Assembly: GCA_949130485.1 (NCBI GenBank)
Contig: OX422193.1
Span: forward strand, 7,350,472 to 7,414,471
Reading direction: 5' to 3'
DNA from: Agelas oroides
Lineage: Eukaryota; Porifera; Demospongiae; Agelasida; Agelasidae
Length of the DNA: 64,000 bases
Position 1 is the stretch's first letter. Each line of letters begins with the position of its first letter. Below the pieces are notes generated by a model that was given only the letters and a program-made list of their open reading frames with translations, had not been told where the DNA came from and ran no database searches. A program made the translations under genes and the position numbers. Positions 1-12,591 of the stretch are shown in pieces.

Positions 1-579
1 TTTGAGGCACTATGAAACACCATGAGATATTATGTGACATCATGATACATAATGAGACAGCATGACACACTACGAGACATTATGGATGCAATGGGACTGT
101 ATGAGACAGCATGAGAAACTGCGACAAATAGGAGACCACATGAGACGTTATGAGACATCATGAGACAGTATGAGACACTATGAGACAATGAGACATCATG
201 AGATATTATGAGACAGCATGAGACACTGAGACAGTGGGGGACATTATGAGACATCAAGAGATAGCATGAGACACTATGAGACAATAGGAGACATCATGAG
301 ATGAAATGGGACTGTATGAGACAGCATGAGACACTAGGAGACAATAGGAGACATCATCAGATATTATGAGACAGCATGACACACTATGAAACAATGACAG
401 ACATCATGAGACGTCATGAGACAGCATGAGACTCTAGGAGACATTATGGATGCAATGCGACTCTATCACACAGCATAAGATACTGAGACAATAGGAGACA
501 TCATGAGACATTATCAGACACTATGAGACATTATGAGACAGCAGGAGACATCATGAGACATTTGAGACAGCATGAGACA
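1..579 (+). repeat. GAGACA-orientation satellite block
   Basis: Tandem 9-11-base monomers of the form ATGAGACAnn, with marker blocks such as GGATGCAATGGGACTG near position 85. The block runs off the left edge of the window. Its sequence matches 25148 onward, so it is the left part of the large direct duplication. It ends where the (TAA)n tail of the first coding module begins. Confidence 0.95.
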
Positions 580-607
580 TTATTATTATTATTATTATTA
601 TTATTAT
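580..607 (-). repeat. (TAA)n tail of module copy 1
   Basis: Perfect ATT/TAA trinucleotide run between satellite and the GCGATAA end of the module. I read it as the 3' tail of a retrotransposed sequence on the minus strand. Confidence 0.8.
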
Positions 608-771
608 CGCTTTACAGTTCAGATGGGGGCGTGGAATGAATTACATAGAACTGAAAGTGGGAGAGTGAACTGAGGGTCCGTTAGACATAAAGCTAACAGC
701 CGGGAGTCTATAGGTATAACAAACATACACTGAGTAGAGTGAAGTTGTTAGGTGTGAATCGGAAGTGCACA

Positions 772-1770
772 CTAAGTCACATCTCTACAAGTTCTAGAAC
801 GGGTTCGAGCTGCAATTGGTGTTGAAAATAAGGTGGATCCAGATTCAATGCTAGCTCTCCAACCAGCCTTTTCATGGTTGTATATTCTGATCTGCTTACA
901 TCGCCTCAAGTATTTCACATCATACTCATCACTCCTAGTTGAAAAACGGTTTCTAATACTTATAGGTGTCCAGCCAGCTCGACCATCGGTAGTATATTTC
1001 ACACCAGGTTGTTCATTCCTGATCTCAAATTCAACCACCTCAGCATCTTCAAGGTGTTGTAAGGGACCAACACTTTGGGCAGAATCAGATGTAGCAGCAT
1101 CAGACTCAGAACTCTCACTGACGTCAGAGTCCATAGTTGCAGAAGAATCTTGGGAGCTGGGAGGAGGCAGGGGAGCTTGTGGGGGGCTGTTGCTCTGGGG
1201 AGAATCTGCAATAGTAACCTCAGACTCAGTACTCACACTCACATCAGAATCCTCACTGTTGTCAGGACCCACAGTCAAAAGAGGATCCTGGCTGGTAGGA
1301 GGCAACGGAGAATCCTGGGAGCTGGTAGGGGGCAACGGAAGTTCACCATCAACTCCTGCAGATGTGGCTCCCGAGGAACAGGACCCAGGGGAAGAACTAG
1401 GTGGGTGGGCACCAGTTAGAACGGGCTGATGAGATGCCAGTGTGCCTTCCCACGAAAATGTAGGAATAAGAGGACTTTTACGTTGTTGCTTACTCACAGT
1501 AATAGTAGTAAAGTTCCCAGAGTCGGGATTGGCTCTTGATTTTCTTCTTCTTTGCCTGTGCCGACGACGACGTTGAGTTGTCCAGGCAACGGGCCAGAAG
1601 AAGGACACCGAAAAACCTGCATCAGAGAGGCGAGACGACCACTTTGCGTTGTCTAGGCGAAGGCCACCTTGTTGCAACTCCATTACAAGGGAGACGGGGA
1701 AGCCCAGATTAGACAGCTGAGCGCACTGGTCCTCTAACACGCAGACACAGATTGTTGCTCCTGACGCCAT
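772..1770 (-). CDS. Unrecognised 332-residue ORF1-like protein, module copy 1
   Basis: I chose the start MASGATI because it lies just inside the module. The open frame continues 43 codons upstream, but those codons are pure satellite (VSHAVSYSP-type low complexity). The N-terminal ~60 residues are moderately hydrophobic and end in FFWPVAW. An arginine-rich stretch (RRRRHRQRRR, residues 67-76) could bind nucleic acid or act as a nuclear signal. Residues 120-240 are proline/serine/acidic low complexity with repeated SSQDS and PPTSQD. Residues 246-304 form a compact, mixed C-terminal part with several aromatic residues. I do not recognise the family. The basic stretch and the (TAA)n-tailed context suggest an ORF1 or gag-like protein of a non-autonomous element; this is inference. 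Unlike the other copies it has Cys at positions 8 and 16 and Trp at 107. Confidence 0.5.
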   Translation of the reverse strand: MASGATICVCVLEDQCAQLSNLGFPVSLVMELQQGGLRLDNAKWSSRLSDAGFSVSFFWPVAWTTQRRRRHRQRRRKSRANPDSGNFTTITVSKQQRKSPLIPTFSWEGTLASHQPVLTGAHPPSSSPGSCSSGATSAGVDGELPLPPTSSQDSPLPPTSQDPLLTVGPDNSEDSDVSVSTESEVTIADSPQSNSPPQAPLPPPSSQDSSATMDSDVSESSESDAATSDSAQSVGPLQHLEDAEVVEFEIRNEQPGVKYTTDGRAGWTPISIRNRFSTRSDEYDVKYLRRCKQIRIYNHEKAGWRASIESGSTLFSTPIAARTRSRTCRDVT

Positions 1771-1788
1771 TTTATCAGGGTTATATGT

Positions 1789-4700
1789 ACACCGTGAGAT
1801 ATTATGGGAGATCATAAGACAGCATGACACACTACGAGACATTATAGATCCAATGGGACTGTATGAGACAGCATGAGACACTGACACAATAGGAGACATC
1901 GTGAGGCACTATGAGACACCATGAGATATTATGGGACATCATGAGACAGCATGACACACTACGAGACATTATGGATGCAATAGGACTGTGTGAGGCAACA
2001 TTAGACATGAGACACTATGAGAGACAAAAGGAGACATCATGAGATATTATGAGACAGCATGAGACACTATGAGACATTATAGATCCAATGGGACTGTATG
2101 AGACAGCATGAGACATTATGAGACAGCATGAGACACTACGAGATATTATAGATGCAATGGGACTGTATGAGACAGCATGAGACACTGAGACAAAAGGAGA
2201 CATCATGAGACATTATGAGTCAGCATGAAACACTACTAGCCAATAAGAGACATCATGAGACATGATGAGACAGCATGAGAGATTATGAGACATTGTGGAT
2301 GAAATCGGACTGTATGAGACGGCATGAGACACTATGAGACAATAGGAGACATCATCAGACATTATGAGACAGCATGAGACACTATGAAACAATGAGTGAC
2401 ATAATGAGACGTCATGAGACAGCATGAGACTCTAGGAGACATTATGGATGCAATGCGACTCTATGACACAGCATAAGGTACTCAGACAATCAATAGGAGA
2501 CATCATCAGACATTATGACACACTATGAGACATCATGAGACAGCATGAGACACTATGAGACATCATGTGATATTATGAGACAGCATGAGACATGAGACAC
2601 TATGAGACAATAGGAGACATCATGAGATATTATGAGACAGCATGAGACACTACGAGACATTATAGATCCAACGGCACTGTATGAGACAGCATGAGACACT
2701 GACACAATAGGAGACATCGTGAGGCAGTATGAGACACTATGAGGCACCATGAGACACCATGAGATATTATGGGAGATCATGAGACAGCATGACACACTAC
2801 GAGACATTATGGAAGCAATGGGACAGCAAGAGACAGCATGAGACACCATGAGAAATAGCAGATATTGTGAGATATTCAGACACTATAACACATCATGAGA
2901 CATTATGAGTCGGCATGAGACACTATCAGCCAATAAGAGACATCATGAGACATTATAAGACATTATGGATGCGATGGGACTGTGTGATAACACTATGAGA
3001 CAATAGGAGACAGTGTGAGACAGTATGAGACACTATGAGACACCATCAGACATTGAGACAGCATGAGACACTGTGAGACAAAAGGAGACATCATGAGAAA
3101 TTATGAGACATCATAAGACACTACGAGACATTATGACATGCAATAGAACTGTATGTGACAGTATGAGACACTGTGAGACAATAGGAGACATCATGAGATA
3201 TTATGAGACACTATGAGACATCATGAGACATCATGAGACAGCATGAAGTACTATGAGACATTATGGATGCAATGGCACTATATGAGACAGCATGAGATAC
3301 TGAGACAATAGGAGACATCATTAGACATTATGAGACATTATGGATGCAATTGGACTGAACTATTAGCCAATAGGAGACATCATGAGACATCATGAGACAT
3401 TATGAGACACTATAAGACATCATGAGATATTATGAGACGGCATGAGACACTACAAGACATTATGAGATTGAATGGGACTGTATGAGACAGCATGAGACAC
3501 CATGAGACATTATGAGATGCAGTGAAATTGTATGAGACAGCATGAGATAGCATGCGACATTATGAGACAATTGCAGACATCATCAGACATTATGAGACAG
3601 CATGAGACACTACCAGACATTATGGATGGAATAGGACTGCATGAGTCAGCATGAGATACTGAGACAATAGGAGACATCATGAGACATTATCAGACACTAT
3701 GAGACATCATGAGACGTCATGAGACAGCATGAGACAATATTAGCCAATAAGAGACATCATGAGACATGATGAGACAGCATGAGACATTATGAGACATTAT
3801 GGATGAAATGGGACTGTATGAGAAACCATGAGACATTATGAGACAATAGCAGACATCATCAGACATTATGAGACAGCATGAGACATTATGAAACAAGGAG
3901 AGACATCATCAGACCTCATGAGAGAGCATGAGACAGCATGAGACACTACAAGACATTATGGACGGAATGGGACTGCATGAGTCAGCATGAGATACTGTGA
4001 CAATAGGAGACATCATGAGACATTATCAGACACTATGAGACATTATGAGACAGCAGGAGACATCATGAGACATGATAGAGTATGAAACACTATGAGAAAA
4101 TAAGAGATATCATGAGACATTATGAGACATGATGAGACAGCATGAGAAATTATGAGACGTTATGGATGAATAGGGACTGTATGAGACAGCATGAGACATT
4201 ATGAGATATTATAGATCCAATGGGACTGTATGAGACAGCATGAGACACTGACACAATAGGAGACATCATCAGACATTATGAGACAGCATGAGACATTATG
4301 AAACAAGGAGAGACATCATCAGACCTCACGAGAGAGCATGAGACACTACGAGACATTATGGACGGAATGGGACTGCATGAGTCAGCATGAGATACTGAGA
4401 CAATAGGAGACATCATGAGACATTATCAGACACTATGAGACATTATGAGACAGCAGGAGACATCATGAGACATGAGAGAGTATGAAACACTATGAGAAAA
4501 TACGATATCATGAAACATTATGAGACAGCATGAGACATTATGAGACATTATAGATCCAATGGGACTGTATGAGACAGCATGAGACACTGACACAATAGGA
4601 GACATCGTGAGCCACTATGAGACACTATGAGGCACTATGAGACACCATCAGATATTATGGGACATCATGAGACATCATGAGACAGCATGACACACTGAGA

Positions 4701-7089
4701 CAGTAGGAGACATCATGAGACATTATCAGACACTATGAGATATCCTGAGATATTGTGAGCCAGTCTGAGACATTATGATACATCATGAGATTTTATCAGA
4801 CAGCACAAGACACCACGAGACATTATGGATGCATTGGGACTGTATGAGACAGCATGAGAAACTGAGACAATAGGAGACCACATCAGACATTATGAGACAC
4901 CATGAGACAGCACGAGACACTATGAGACATTATGGATGCAATGGGACTTTATGAGACAGCACGAGACTATGAGACAATAGGAGACATCATGAGACACTAT
5001 GAGAAATCAAGAGACACTATGAGACAGCATGAGACACTACGAGACATTATTGATGCAATGGGACAGTATGAGACAGCATGAGACACAATGAGACAATACG
5101 AGACATTATGAGACATTATGAGACAGTATGAGACACTACGAGATATTATGGATGCAATGAGCCTGTATGAGACAGCATAAGATACTGAGACAATAGGAGA
5201 CATCATGAGACATCATGAGAGATCATGAGACACCATGGGACATCATGAGACATTATGAGACACTATCAGCCATCTTGAGACATTAAGTCTGCATAAGACA
5301 CTACTAGACATTATGAGAGTCAATGGGACTGTATGAAACAGCATGAGACACTGCGAGAAAATAGGAGACATCATGAGATATTATGAGACACTATGAGACA
5401 TCATGAGATATTATGAGATGGCAAGCGACACTATCAGCCAATAAGAGACACACAGCATAAGATACTGAGACAATCAATAGGAGACATCATGAGATATTAC
5501 GAGACACTATGAGACATCTGAGGTATTATGAGACACTATGAGGCATCATGAGACAGCATGAGACATTACGAGACAGTATGGATGCGATGGGATTGTATTA
5601 TACAGCATGAGACACTGACACAATAGGAAACATCGTGCGGCAATATGAGACACTATGAGACAGTAGGAGACATCATGAGATATTATGAGACAGTATGAGA
5701 CACTACGAGACATTATAGATCCAATGGGACTGTATGAGGCAGCATGAGACACTGACACAATAGGAGACATCGTGAGGCAGTACACTATGAGACACCATGA
5801 GATATTATGGGACATCATGAGACAGCATGACACACTTTGAGACATTATGGATGCAATGGGACTCTATGAGACAACATGAGACATTAGACACTATGAGACA
5901 AGAGGAGACATCATGAGATATTATGAGACAGCATGAGACACTACGAGACATTATGAGATTCAATGGGACTGTATGAGACAGCATGAGACACCATGAGACA
6001 ATAGGAGACATCATGAGACATGAGACACTATAAGATATCCTGAGGCATTATGAGACGGCATGAGACACTATCAGCCAATAAGAGACATCATGAGACATTA
6101 TGAGTCAGTATGGATGCGATGGGATTGTATGATACAGCATGAAAGACTACGAGACAATAGGAGGCTTCCTGAGACAGTATGAGACACTATGAGACATCAT
6201 GTGACATTGAGACAGCATGATACACTGTGAGACAGCATGAGATAGCATACAACATTACGAGACAATAGGAGACATAATCAGACATTATGAGACACTTGGG
6301 ACTGTATGAGACAGCATGAGACATTATGAGACATTATGGATGAAATGGGACTGTATGAGAAAACATGAGACACTATGAGACAATAGGAGACATTATGAGA
6401 CAGTATGAGACACTATGAAACAATGGGAGACATCATGAGACGTCATGAGACAGCATGAGACTCTAGGAGACACTATGGATGCAATGCGACTCTACGACAC
6501 AGCATAAGATACTGAGACAATCAATAGGAGACATCATGAGACAGCATGAGACACTATGAGAGATCATGAGACATCATGAGACAGCATGAGACACTACGAG
6601 ACATTATAGATGCAATGGGACTGTATCAGACAGCATGAGACACTGAGACAATAGGAGACATCATGAGACAATATGAGACAGCATGAGACTCTACGAGACA
6701 TTATGGATGCAATGGGACTGTGTGAAACAGCAAGAGACACCACGAGACAATAGGATACATCATGAGATATTATGAGACACTATAAGACATCATGAGACAT
6801 TATGAGACTGCATGAGACACTATCAGCCAATAAGAGACAGCATGAGACATTATGAGACAATATGGATGCGATGGGACTGTATGATACAGCACGAGACACT
6901 ATGAGACAATAGGAGACTTCCTGAGACAGTATGAGACACTATGAAACATCATGAGACATTGAGACAGCATGAAACACTGTGAAACAAAAGGAGACATTAT
7001 GAGACATTATGAGACAGCATAAGACACTACGACACATTATGAGATTCAATGAGACTGTATGAGACAGAGTGAGACACCATGAGTCATTA
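1789..7089 (+). repeat. GAGACA-orientation satellite block
   Basis: Continuous ATGAGACAnn monomers with marker blocks every 80-220 bases. The whole block has a direct paralogue at about 26936-32308. The open frames on the opposite strand (for example 2553-2849 and 5546-6014) are stop-free satellite, not genes. Confidence 0.95.
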
Positions 7090-7349
7090 CGAGTCCCATT
7101 GCATCTATAATGTCTCGTAGTGTCTCATGCTGTCTCATAATGTCTCATGATGTCTCATAGTGTCTCATAATGTCTCATGATGTCTCCTATTGATTGTCTC
7201 AGTATCTTATGCTGTGTCGTAGAGTCACATTGCATCCATAGTGTCTCCTAGAGTCTCATGCTGTCTCATGACGTCTCATGATGTCTTCCATTGTTTCATA
7301 GTGTCTCATACTGTCTCATAATGTCTCCTATTGTCTCATAGTGTCTCAT
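7090..7349 (-). repeat. TGTCTC-orientation satellite block
   Basis: The strand of the satellite flips at about 7090, where GAGTCATTACGAG is followed by AGTCCCATTGCATC, the reverse of the usual marker. The flanks form a large snap-back inverted repeat. The same junction is present at about 32306. Confidence 0.9.
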
Positions 7350-7444
7350 GGAGACACTATGGATGCAATGCGACTCTACGACACAGCATAAGATACTGAG
7401 ACAATCAATAGCAGACATCATGAGACAGCATGAGACACTATGAG
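7350..7444 (+). repeat. 95-base inverted satellite segment
   Basis: A short GAGACA-orientation piece lies inside TGTCTC-orientation DNA. It closely matches about 6464-6560 (same GGATGCAATGCGACTCTACG marker and CAATCAATAG motif), so it looks like a local copy inserted in reverse relative to its surroundings. The paralogue is at 32561-32655. Confidence 0.85.
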
Positions 7445-8930
7445 TGTCTCATGCTGTCTCACGCTCTCTCGTGAGGTCTGATGATGTCTCTCCTTGCTTC
7501 ATAGTGTCTCAAGCTGTCTCATAATGTCTGATGATGTCTGCTATTGTCCCATAATGTCGCATGCTATCTCATGCTATCTCATACAATTTCATTGCATCTC
7601 ATAATGTCTCATGGTGTCTGATGGTGTCTCATGCTGTCTCATGATGTCTCCTATTGGCTAATAGTTCAGTCCCATTGCATCCATATGTCTCATAATGTCT
7701 AATGATGTCTCCTATTGTCTCAGTATTTCATACTGTCTGATATAGTGCCATTGCATGTCTCAGTATCTCATGCTGTCACATGATGTCTCATGATGTCTCA
7801 TGCTGTCTCATGATGTCTCCTATTGATTGTCTCAGTATCTTATGCTGTGTCATAGAGACGCATTGCATCCATAGTGTTTCCTAGAGTCTCATGCTGTCTC
7901 ATGACGTCTCATGATCTCTCTCATTGTTTCATAGTATCTCATGCTGTCTCATAATGTCTGATGATGTCCCCTATTGTCTAATAGTGTCTCATGCTGTCTC
8001 ATACAGTCCCATTTCATCCATAATGTCTGATGATGTCTCCTATTGTCTCATAGTGTCTCATGCTGTCTCCTCCAGTCCCATTTCATCCATAATGTCTCAT
8101 AATGTCTCATGCTGTCTCATCATGTCTCATGATGTCTCTTTTTGGCTAGTAGTGTTTCATACTGTCTCATAATGTCTGATGATGTCTCCTATTGTCTCAG
8201 TGTCTCATGCTGTCTCATACAGTCCCATTGCATGTATAATGTCTTGTAGTGTCTCATGCTGCCTCATAATGTCTCATGATGTCTCATAAAGTCTCATGAT
8301 GTCTCCTATTGTCTCAGTATCGTGTGCTGTCTCATAGAGTCGCATTGCATCCATAATGTCTCCTAGAGTCTTATGCTGTGTCATGACGTCACATGATGTG
8401 TCTCATTGTTTCATAGTGTCTCATCCTCTCTCATAATATCTGATGATGTCTCCTATTGTCTCATAGTGTCTCATGCTGTCTCATACAGTCCCATTTCATC
8501 CATAATGTAATATCTCATGCTGTCTCATCATGTCTCATCATGTCTCTTATTGGCTAATATTGTCTCATGCTGTCTCATAACGTCTCATGATGTCTCCTAT
8601 TGTCTCAATATCTCATGTTGTCTCATACAGTTCCATTGCATCCATAATGTCTCGTAGTGTGTCATGCTGTCTCATGATGTCCCATAATATCTCATGGTGT
8701 CTCATAGTGCCTCATAGTGTCTCATAGTGCCTCACGATGTCTCCCATTGTCTCAGTGTCTCATGCTGTCTCATACAGTCCTATTGGATCTATAATGTCTC
8801 ATAGTGTCTCATAATGTCTGATGATGTCTCCTATTGTCTCATAGTGTCTCATGCTGTCTCATACAGTCCCTTTGTGTCCATAATGTCCCATTCTGTCTCA
8901 TAAAGTCACGTGACATCTCCTATTATCTTG
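7445..8930 (-). repeat. TGTCTC-orientation satellite block
   Basis: TGTCTCATnn monomers, starting abruptly after CACTATGAG. The block contains the motif CATAATGTCTGATG near 8020-8033, which resembles the unoccupied retrotransposon target site. It ends at TATTATCTTG, where the GAGACA strand resumes. Confidence 0.95.
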
Positions 8931-10343
8931 TGAAACTGCAACAATAGGAGACCACATGAGACATTATGAGACATTATGAGACGGTATGAGACACTATGAG
9001 ACAATAAGAGACATCTTGAGACATTATGAGACAGCATGAGACATTACGACACATTATGGATGTGATGGGACTTTATGATACAGCATGAGACATGAGACAC
9101 TATGAGACAATAGGAGACATCATGAGATATTATGAGACAGCATGAGACACTACGAGACATTATAGATCCAACTTGAGACACTGACACAATAGGAGACATC
9201 GTGAGGCAGTATGAGACACGATGAGGCACTATGAAACACCATGAGATATTATGTGACATCATGATACATAATGAGACAGCATGACACACTACGAGACATT
9301 ATGGATGCAATGGGACTGTATGAGACAGCATGAGAAACTGCGACAAATAGGAGACCACATGAGACGTTATGAGACATCAAGAGACAGTATGAGACACTAT
9401 GAGACAATGAGACATCATGAGATATTATGAGACAGCATGAGACATTGAGACAGTGGGAGACATCATGAGACATTAAGAGATAGCATGAGACACTATGAGA
9501 CAATAGGAGACATCATGAGATAAAGACAGCTTGAGACACTATGAGACATTATAGATCCAATGGGACGGTATGAGTCAGCATAAGACACTGACACAATAGG
9601 AGATATCGTGAGCCCGTATGAGACACTATGAGGCACTATGACACACCATGAGATATTATGAGACATCATGAGACAGCATGAGACAGCATCACACACTACG
9701 AGACATTATGGATCCAATGGGACAGCATGAGACAGCATGAGACACCATGAGAAATAGGAGATATCGTGAGACATTGAGACACTATAAGACATCATGAGAC
9801 ATTATGAGACGACATCATGAGACAGTATGAGACAGCATAAGACACTACGAGACCTTATGACATGCAATAGAACTGTATGTGACAGTATGAGACACTGTGA
9901 GACAATAGAGACATCATGAGATATTATGAGACACTATGAGACATCATGAGACACTATGAGACATCATGAGACATCATGAGACAGCATGAGGTACTACGAG
10001 ACGTTATGGATGCAATGGGGCTGTATGAGACAGCATGAGACACCATGAGACAATAGGAGACATCGTCAGGCAGTATGAGACATCGTGAGGCATTATGAGA
10101 CAGCATAAGACACTGAGACAACAAGAGACATCATGAGACATTATGAGAGAGCATGAGACACTACGAGGCATATGAGATGCAATGGGACTTTATCAGACAG
10201 TATGAGAAACTATGAGACAAGAGGTGACATCACGTGACTTTATGAGACAGAATGAGACATTATGGATACAAAGGGACTGTATGAGGCAGCATGATACATT
10301 ATGAGACAATAGGAGACATCATCAGACATTATGAGACAGAATG
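8931..10343 (+). repeat. GAGACA-orientation satellite block
   Basis: ATGAGACAnn monomers. 9044-10319 is reproduced at 34220-35495 and, to the same point in the unit, at 37230-38505, with almost no differences. Sequence beyond 10319 is not shared with those copies. Confidence 0.95.
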
Positions 10344-10910
10344 ACTTGTAGTGTGTCATGTTGTCTCATAATGTCTCATTATGTCTCCTATTGTCTCATA
10401 GTGTCTCATACTATCTCTTAACGTCTCATGATGTTTCCTACTGTTTCAGTGTCTCATGCTGTCTCATAATGTCTCATTATGTCTCCTATTGTCTCATAGT
10501 GTCTCATACTATCTCTTAACGTCTCATGATGTCTGCTACTGTTTCAGTGTCTCATGCTGTCTCATAATATCTCATGATGTCTCATTGGCTCATAGTGTCT
10601 CATACTGTCTCATGATGTCTCATAACGTCTCATGTGGTGTCCTATTTGTCGTTGTTTCTCATGCTGTCTCATACAGTCCAATTGCATCCATAATGTCTCG
10701 TAGCGTGTCATGCTGTCTCATTATGTATCATAATATCTCATGGTGCCTCACAGTGTCTCCTACTACCTCACAATATCTCCTATTGTGTCAGTGTCCCATG
10801 CTGTATGATACAGTCCCATCGAATCCATAATGTCTCGTAATGTCTCATACTGTCTCATAATGTCTCATAATGTCTCATGTGGTCTCCTATTGTCGCAGTT
10901 TCTCATGCTG
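10344..10910 (-). repeat. TGTCTC-orientation satellite block
   Basis: A short inverted block. The opening joins GACAGAATGA to CTTGTAGTGTG and the close joins CATGCTG to CTATGAGACA. The 124-codon frame at 10456-10830 is satellite low complexity. Confidence 0.9.
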
Positions 10911-11381
10911 CTATGAGACAATAGGAGACATCACGTGACTTTATGAGACAGAATGAGACATTATGGACACAAAGGGACTGTATGAGACAGCATGAGACAC
11001 TGAGAGAATGGGAGACATCATCAGAGATTATGAGACAGTATGAAACACTATTTCCCAATAAGAGACTTCATGAGATATGATGAGACATTATGAGACATTA
11101 TGGATGAAATGGGACTGTATGAGACAGCATGAGATACTATGAGACAATAGGAGACATCATCAGATATTATGAGACAGCATGACACACTATGAAACAATGA
11201 GAGACATCATGAGACGTCATGAGACAGCATGAGACTCTAGGAGACATTATGGATGCAATGCGACTCTATCACACAGCATAAGATACTCAGACAATAGGAG
11301 ACATCATGAGACATTATCAGACACTATGAGACATTATGAGACAGCAGGAGACATCATGAGACATTTGAGACAGCATGAGAC
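10911..11381 (+). repeat. GAGACA-orientation satellite block
   Basis: ATGAGACAnn monomers leading into the second coding module. The last ~300 bases match 280-579, 25430-25726 and 57355-57651, so all four modules share this left flank. Confidence 0.93.
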
Positions 11382-12591
11382 ATTATTATTATTATTATTA
11401 TTATTATTATCGCTTTACAGTTCAGATGGGGGCGTGGAATGAATTACATAGAACTGAAAGTGGGAGAGTGAACTGAGGGTCCGTTAGACATAAAGCTAAC
11501 AGCCGGGAGTCTATAGGTATAACAAACATACACTGAGTAGAGTGAAGTTGTTAGGTGTGAATCGGAAGTGCACACTAAGTCACATCTCTACAAGTTCTAG
11601 AATGGGTTCGAGCTGCAATTGGTGTTGAAAATAAGGTGGATCCAGATTCAATGCTATTTCTCCAACCAGCCTTTTCATGGTTGTATATTCTGATCTGCTT
11701 ACATCGCCTCAAGTATTTCACATCATACTCATCACTCCTAGTTGAAAAACGGTTTCTAATACTTATAGGTGTCCAGCCAGCTCGACCATCGGTAGTATAT
11801 TTCACACCAGGTTGTTCATTCCTGATCTCAAATTCAACCACCTCAGCATCTTCAAGGTGTTGTAACGGACCAACACTTTGGGCAGAATCAGATGTAGCAG
11901 CATCAGACTCAGAACTCTCACTGACGTCAGAGTCCATAGTTGCAGAAGAATCTTGGGAGCTGGGAGGAGGCAGGGAAGCTTGTGGGGGGCTGTTGCTCTG
12001 GGGAGAATCTGCAATAGTAACCTCAGACTCAGTACTCACACTCACATCAGAATCCTCACTGTCGTCAGGACCCACAGTCAAAAGAGGATCCTGGCTGGTA
12101 GGAGGCAACGGAGAATCCTGGGAGCTGGTAGGGGGCAACGGAAGTTCACCATCAACTCCTGCAGATGTGGCTCCCGAGGAACAGGACCCAGGGGAAGAAC
12201 TAGGTGGGTGGGCACCAGTTAGAATGGGCTGATGAGATGCCAGTGTGCCTTCCCGCGAAAATGTAGGAATAAGAGGACTTTTACGTTGTTGCTTACTCAC
12301 AGTAATAGTAGTAAAGTTCCCAGAGTCGGGATTGGCTCTTGATTTTCTTCTTCTTTGCCTGTGCCGACGACGACGTTGAGTTGTCCAGGCAACGGGCCAG
12401 AAGAAGGACACCGAAAAACCTGCATCAGAGAGGCGAGACGACCACTTTGCATTGTCTAGGCGAAGGCCACCTTGTTGCAACTCCATTACAAGGGAGACGG
12501 GGAAGCCCAGATTAGACAGCTGAGCGTACTGGCCCTCTAACACGCAGATACGGATCGTTGCTCCTGACGCCATTTTATCAGGGTTATATGT
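11382..12591 (-). mobile_element. ORF1-only non-LTR retroelement-like module, copy 2
   Basis: Same organisation as the module at 580-1788: (TAA)n tail at about 11382-11411, 3' region, one minus-strand ORF and a short leader ending at GTTATATGTACACC. Both junctions with the satellite are identical to those of the other copies, which points to duplication with the array rather than a separate insertion. Confidence 0.55.
11575..12573 (-). CDS. Unrecognised 332-residue ORF1-like protein, module copy 2
   Basis: Full-length frame from MASGATIRIC to the same stop as copy 1. Relative to copy 1 it has Arg8, Ile9, Gly14 and Tyr16, Arg107, Ile117, Asp171, Ser200, Asn306 and His323. By eye most nucleotide differences from copy 1 change the amino acid (roughly ten replacements against three silent), which does not look like purifying selection. 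Arginine-rich segment, acidic/proline/serine linker and C-terminal part are all kept. Function unknown. Confidence 0.5.
   Translation of the reverse strand: MASGATIRICVLEGQYAQLSNLGFPVSLVMELQQGGLRLDNAKWSSRLSDAGFSVSFFWPVAWTTQRRRRHRQRRRKSRANPDSGNFTTITVSKQQRKSPLIPTFSREGTLASHQPILTGAHPPSSSPGSCSSGATSAGVDGELPLPPTSSQDSPLPPTSQDPLLTVGPDDSEDSDVSVSTESEVTIADSPQSNSPPQASLPPPSSQDSSATMDSDVSESSESDAATSDSAQSVGPLQHLEDAEVVEFEIRNEQPGVKYTTDGRAGWTPISIRNRFSTRSDEYDVKYLRRCKQIRIYNHEKAGWRNSIESGSTLFSTPIAARTHSRTCRDVT

Larger units (their letters stand above)
580..1788 (-). mobile_element. ORF1-only non-LTR retroelement-like module, copy 1
   Basis: A 1.2 kb island of complex sequence inside the satellite. Read on the minus strand it has a short leader, a 332-codon ORF, about 165 bases of 3' region, the tract GTAAAGCGA and then a (TAA)n tail that meets the satellite at about 580. 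A 3' simple-repeat tail after a conserved 3' end is typical of non-LTR retrotransposons of the CR1/L2/I type. No reverse transcriptase is present, so the element would be non-autonomous. The other three copies have the same flanking satellite on both sides, so they spread by array duplication. Assignment to a named family is not possible from sequence alone. Confidence 0.55.
1..10319. repeat. Large direct segmental duplication I, copy 1
   Basis: Position 1 corresponds to 25148 and 10319 to 35495 in the same order and orientation, including coding module 1, three strand switches and the 95-base inverted piece. The true left end lies outside the window. Confidence 0.9.

Noticed and set aside
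30-284. Many 60-160-codon open frames in the satellite, rich in VSHAVSYS and SVSCCLI
   Set aside because: The 10-base period reads as a 10-codon repeat without stops on the TGTCTC strand. Composition is set by the repeat, starts are arbitrary and no domain is present.
1-579. CRISPR-like array of regular short repeats
   Set aside because: There are no unique spacers between the repeats, the monomers are contiguous and the setting is eukaryotic.
833-1429. 198- and 114-codon frames on the + strand of the coding module
   Set aside because: They lie antisense to the minus-strand ORF, which fits the element's (TAA)n polarity. They occur in all copies only because the DNA is duplicated.
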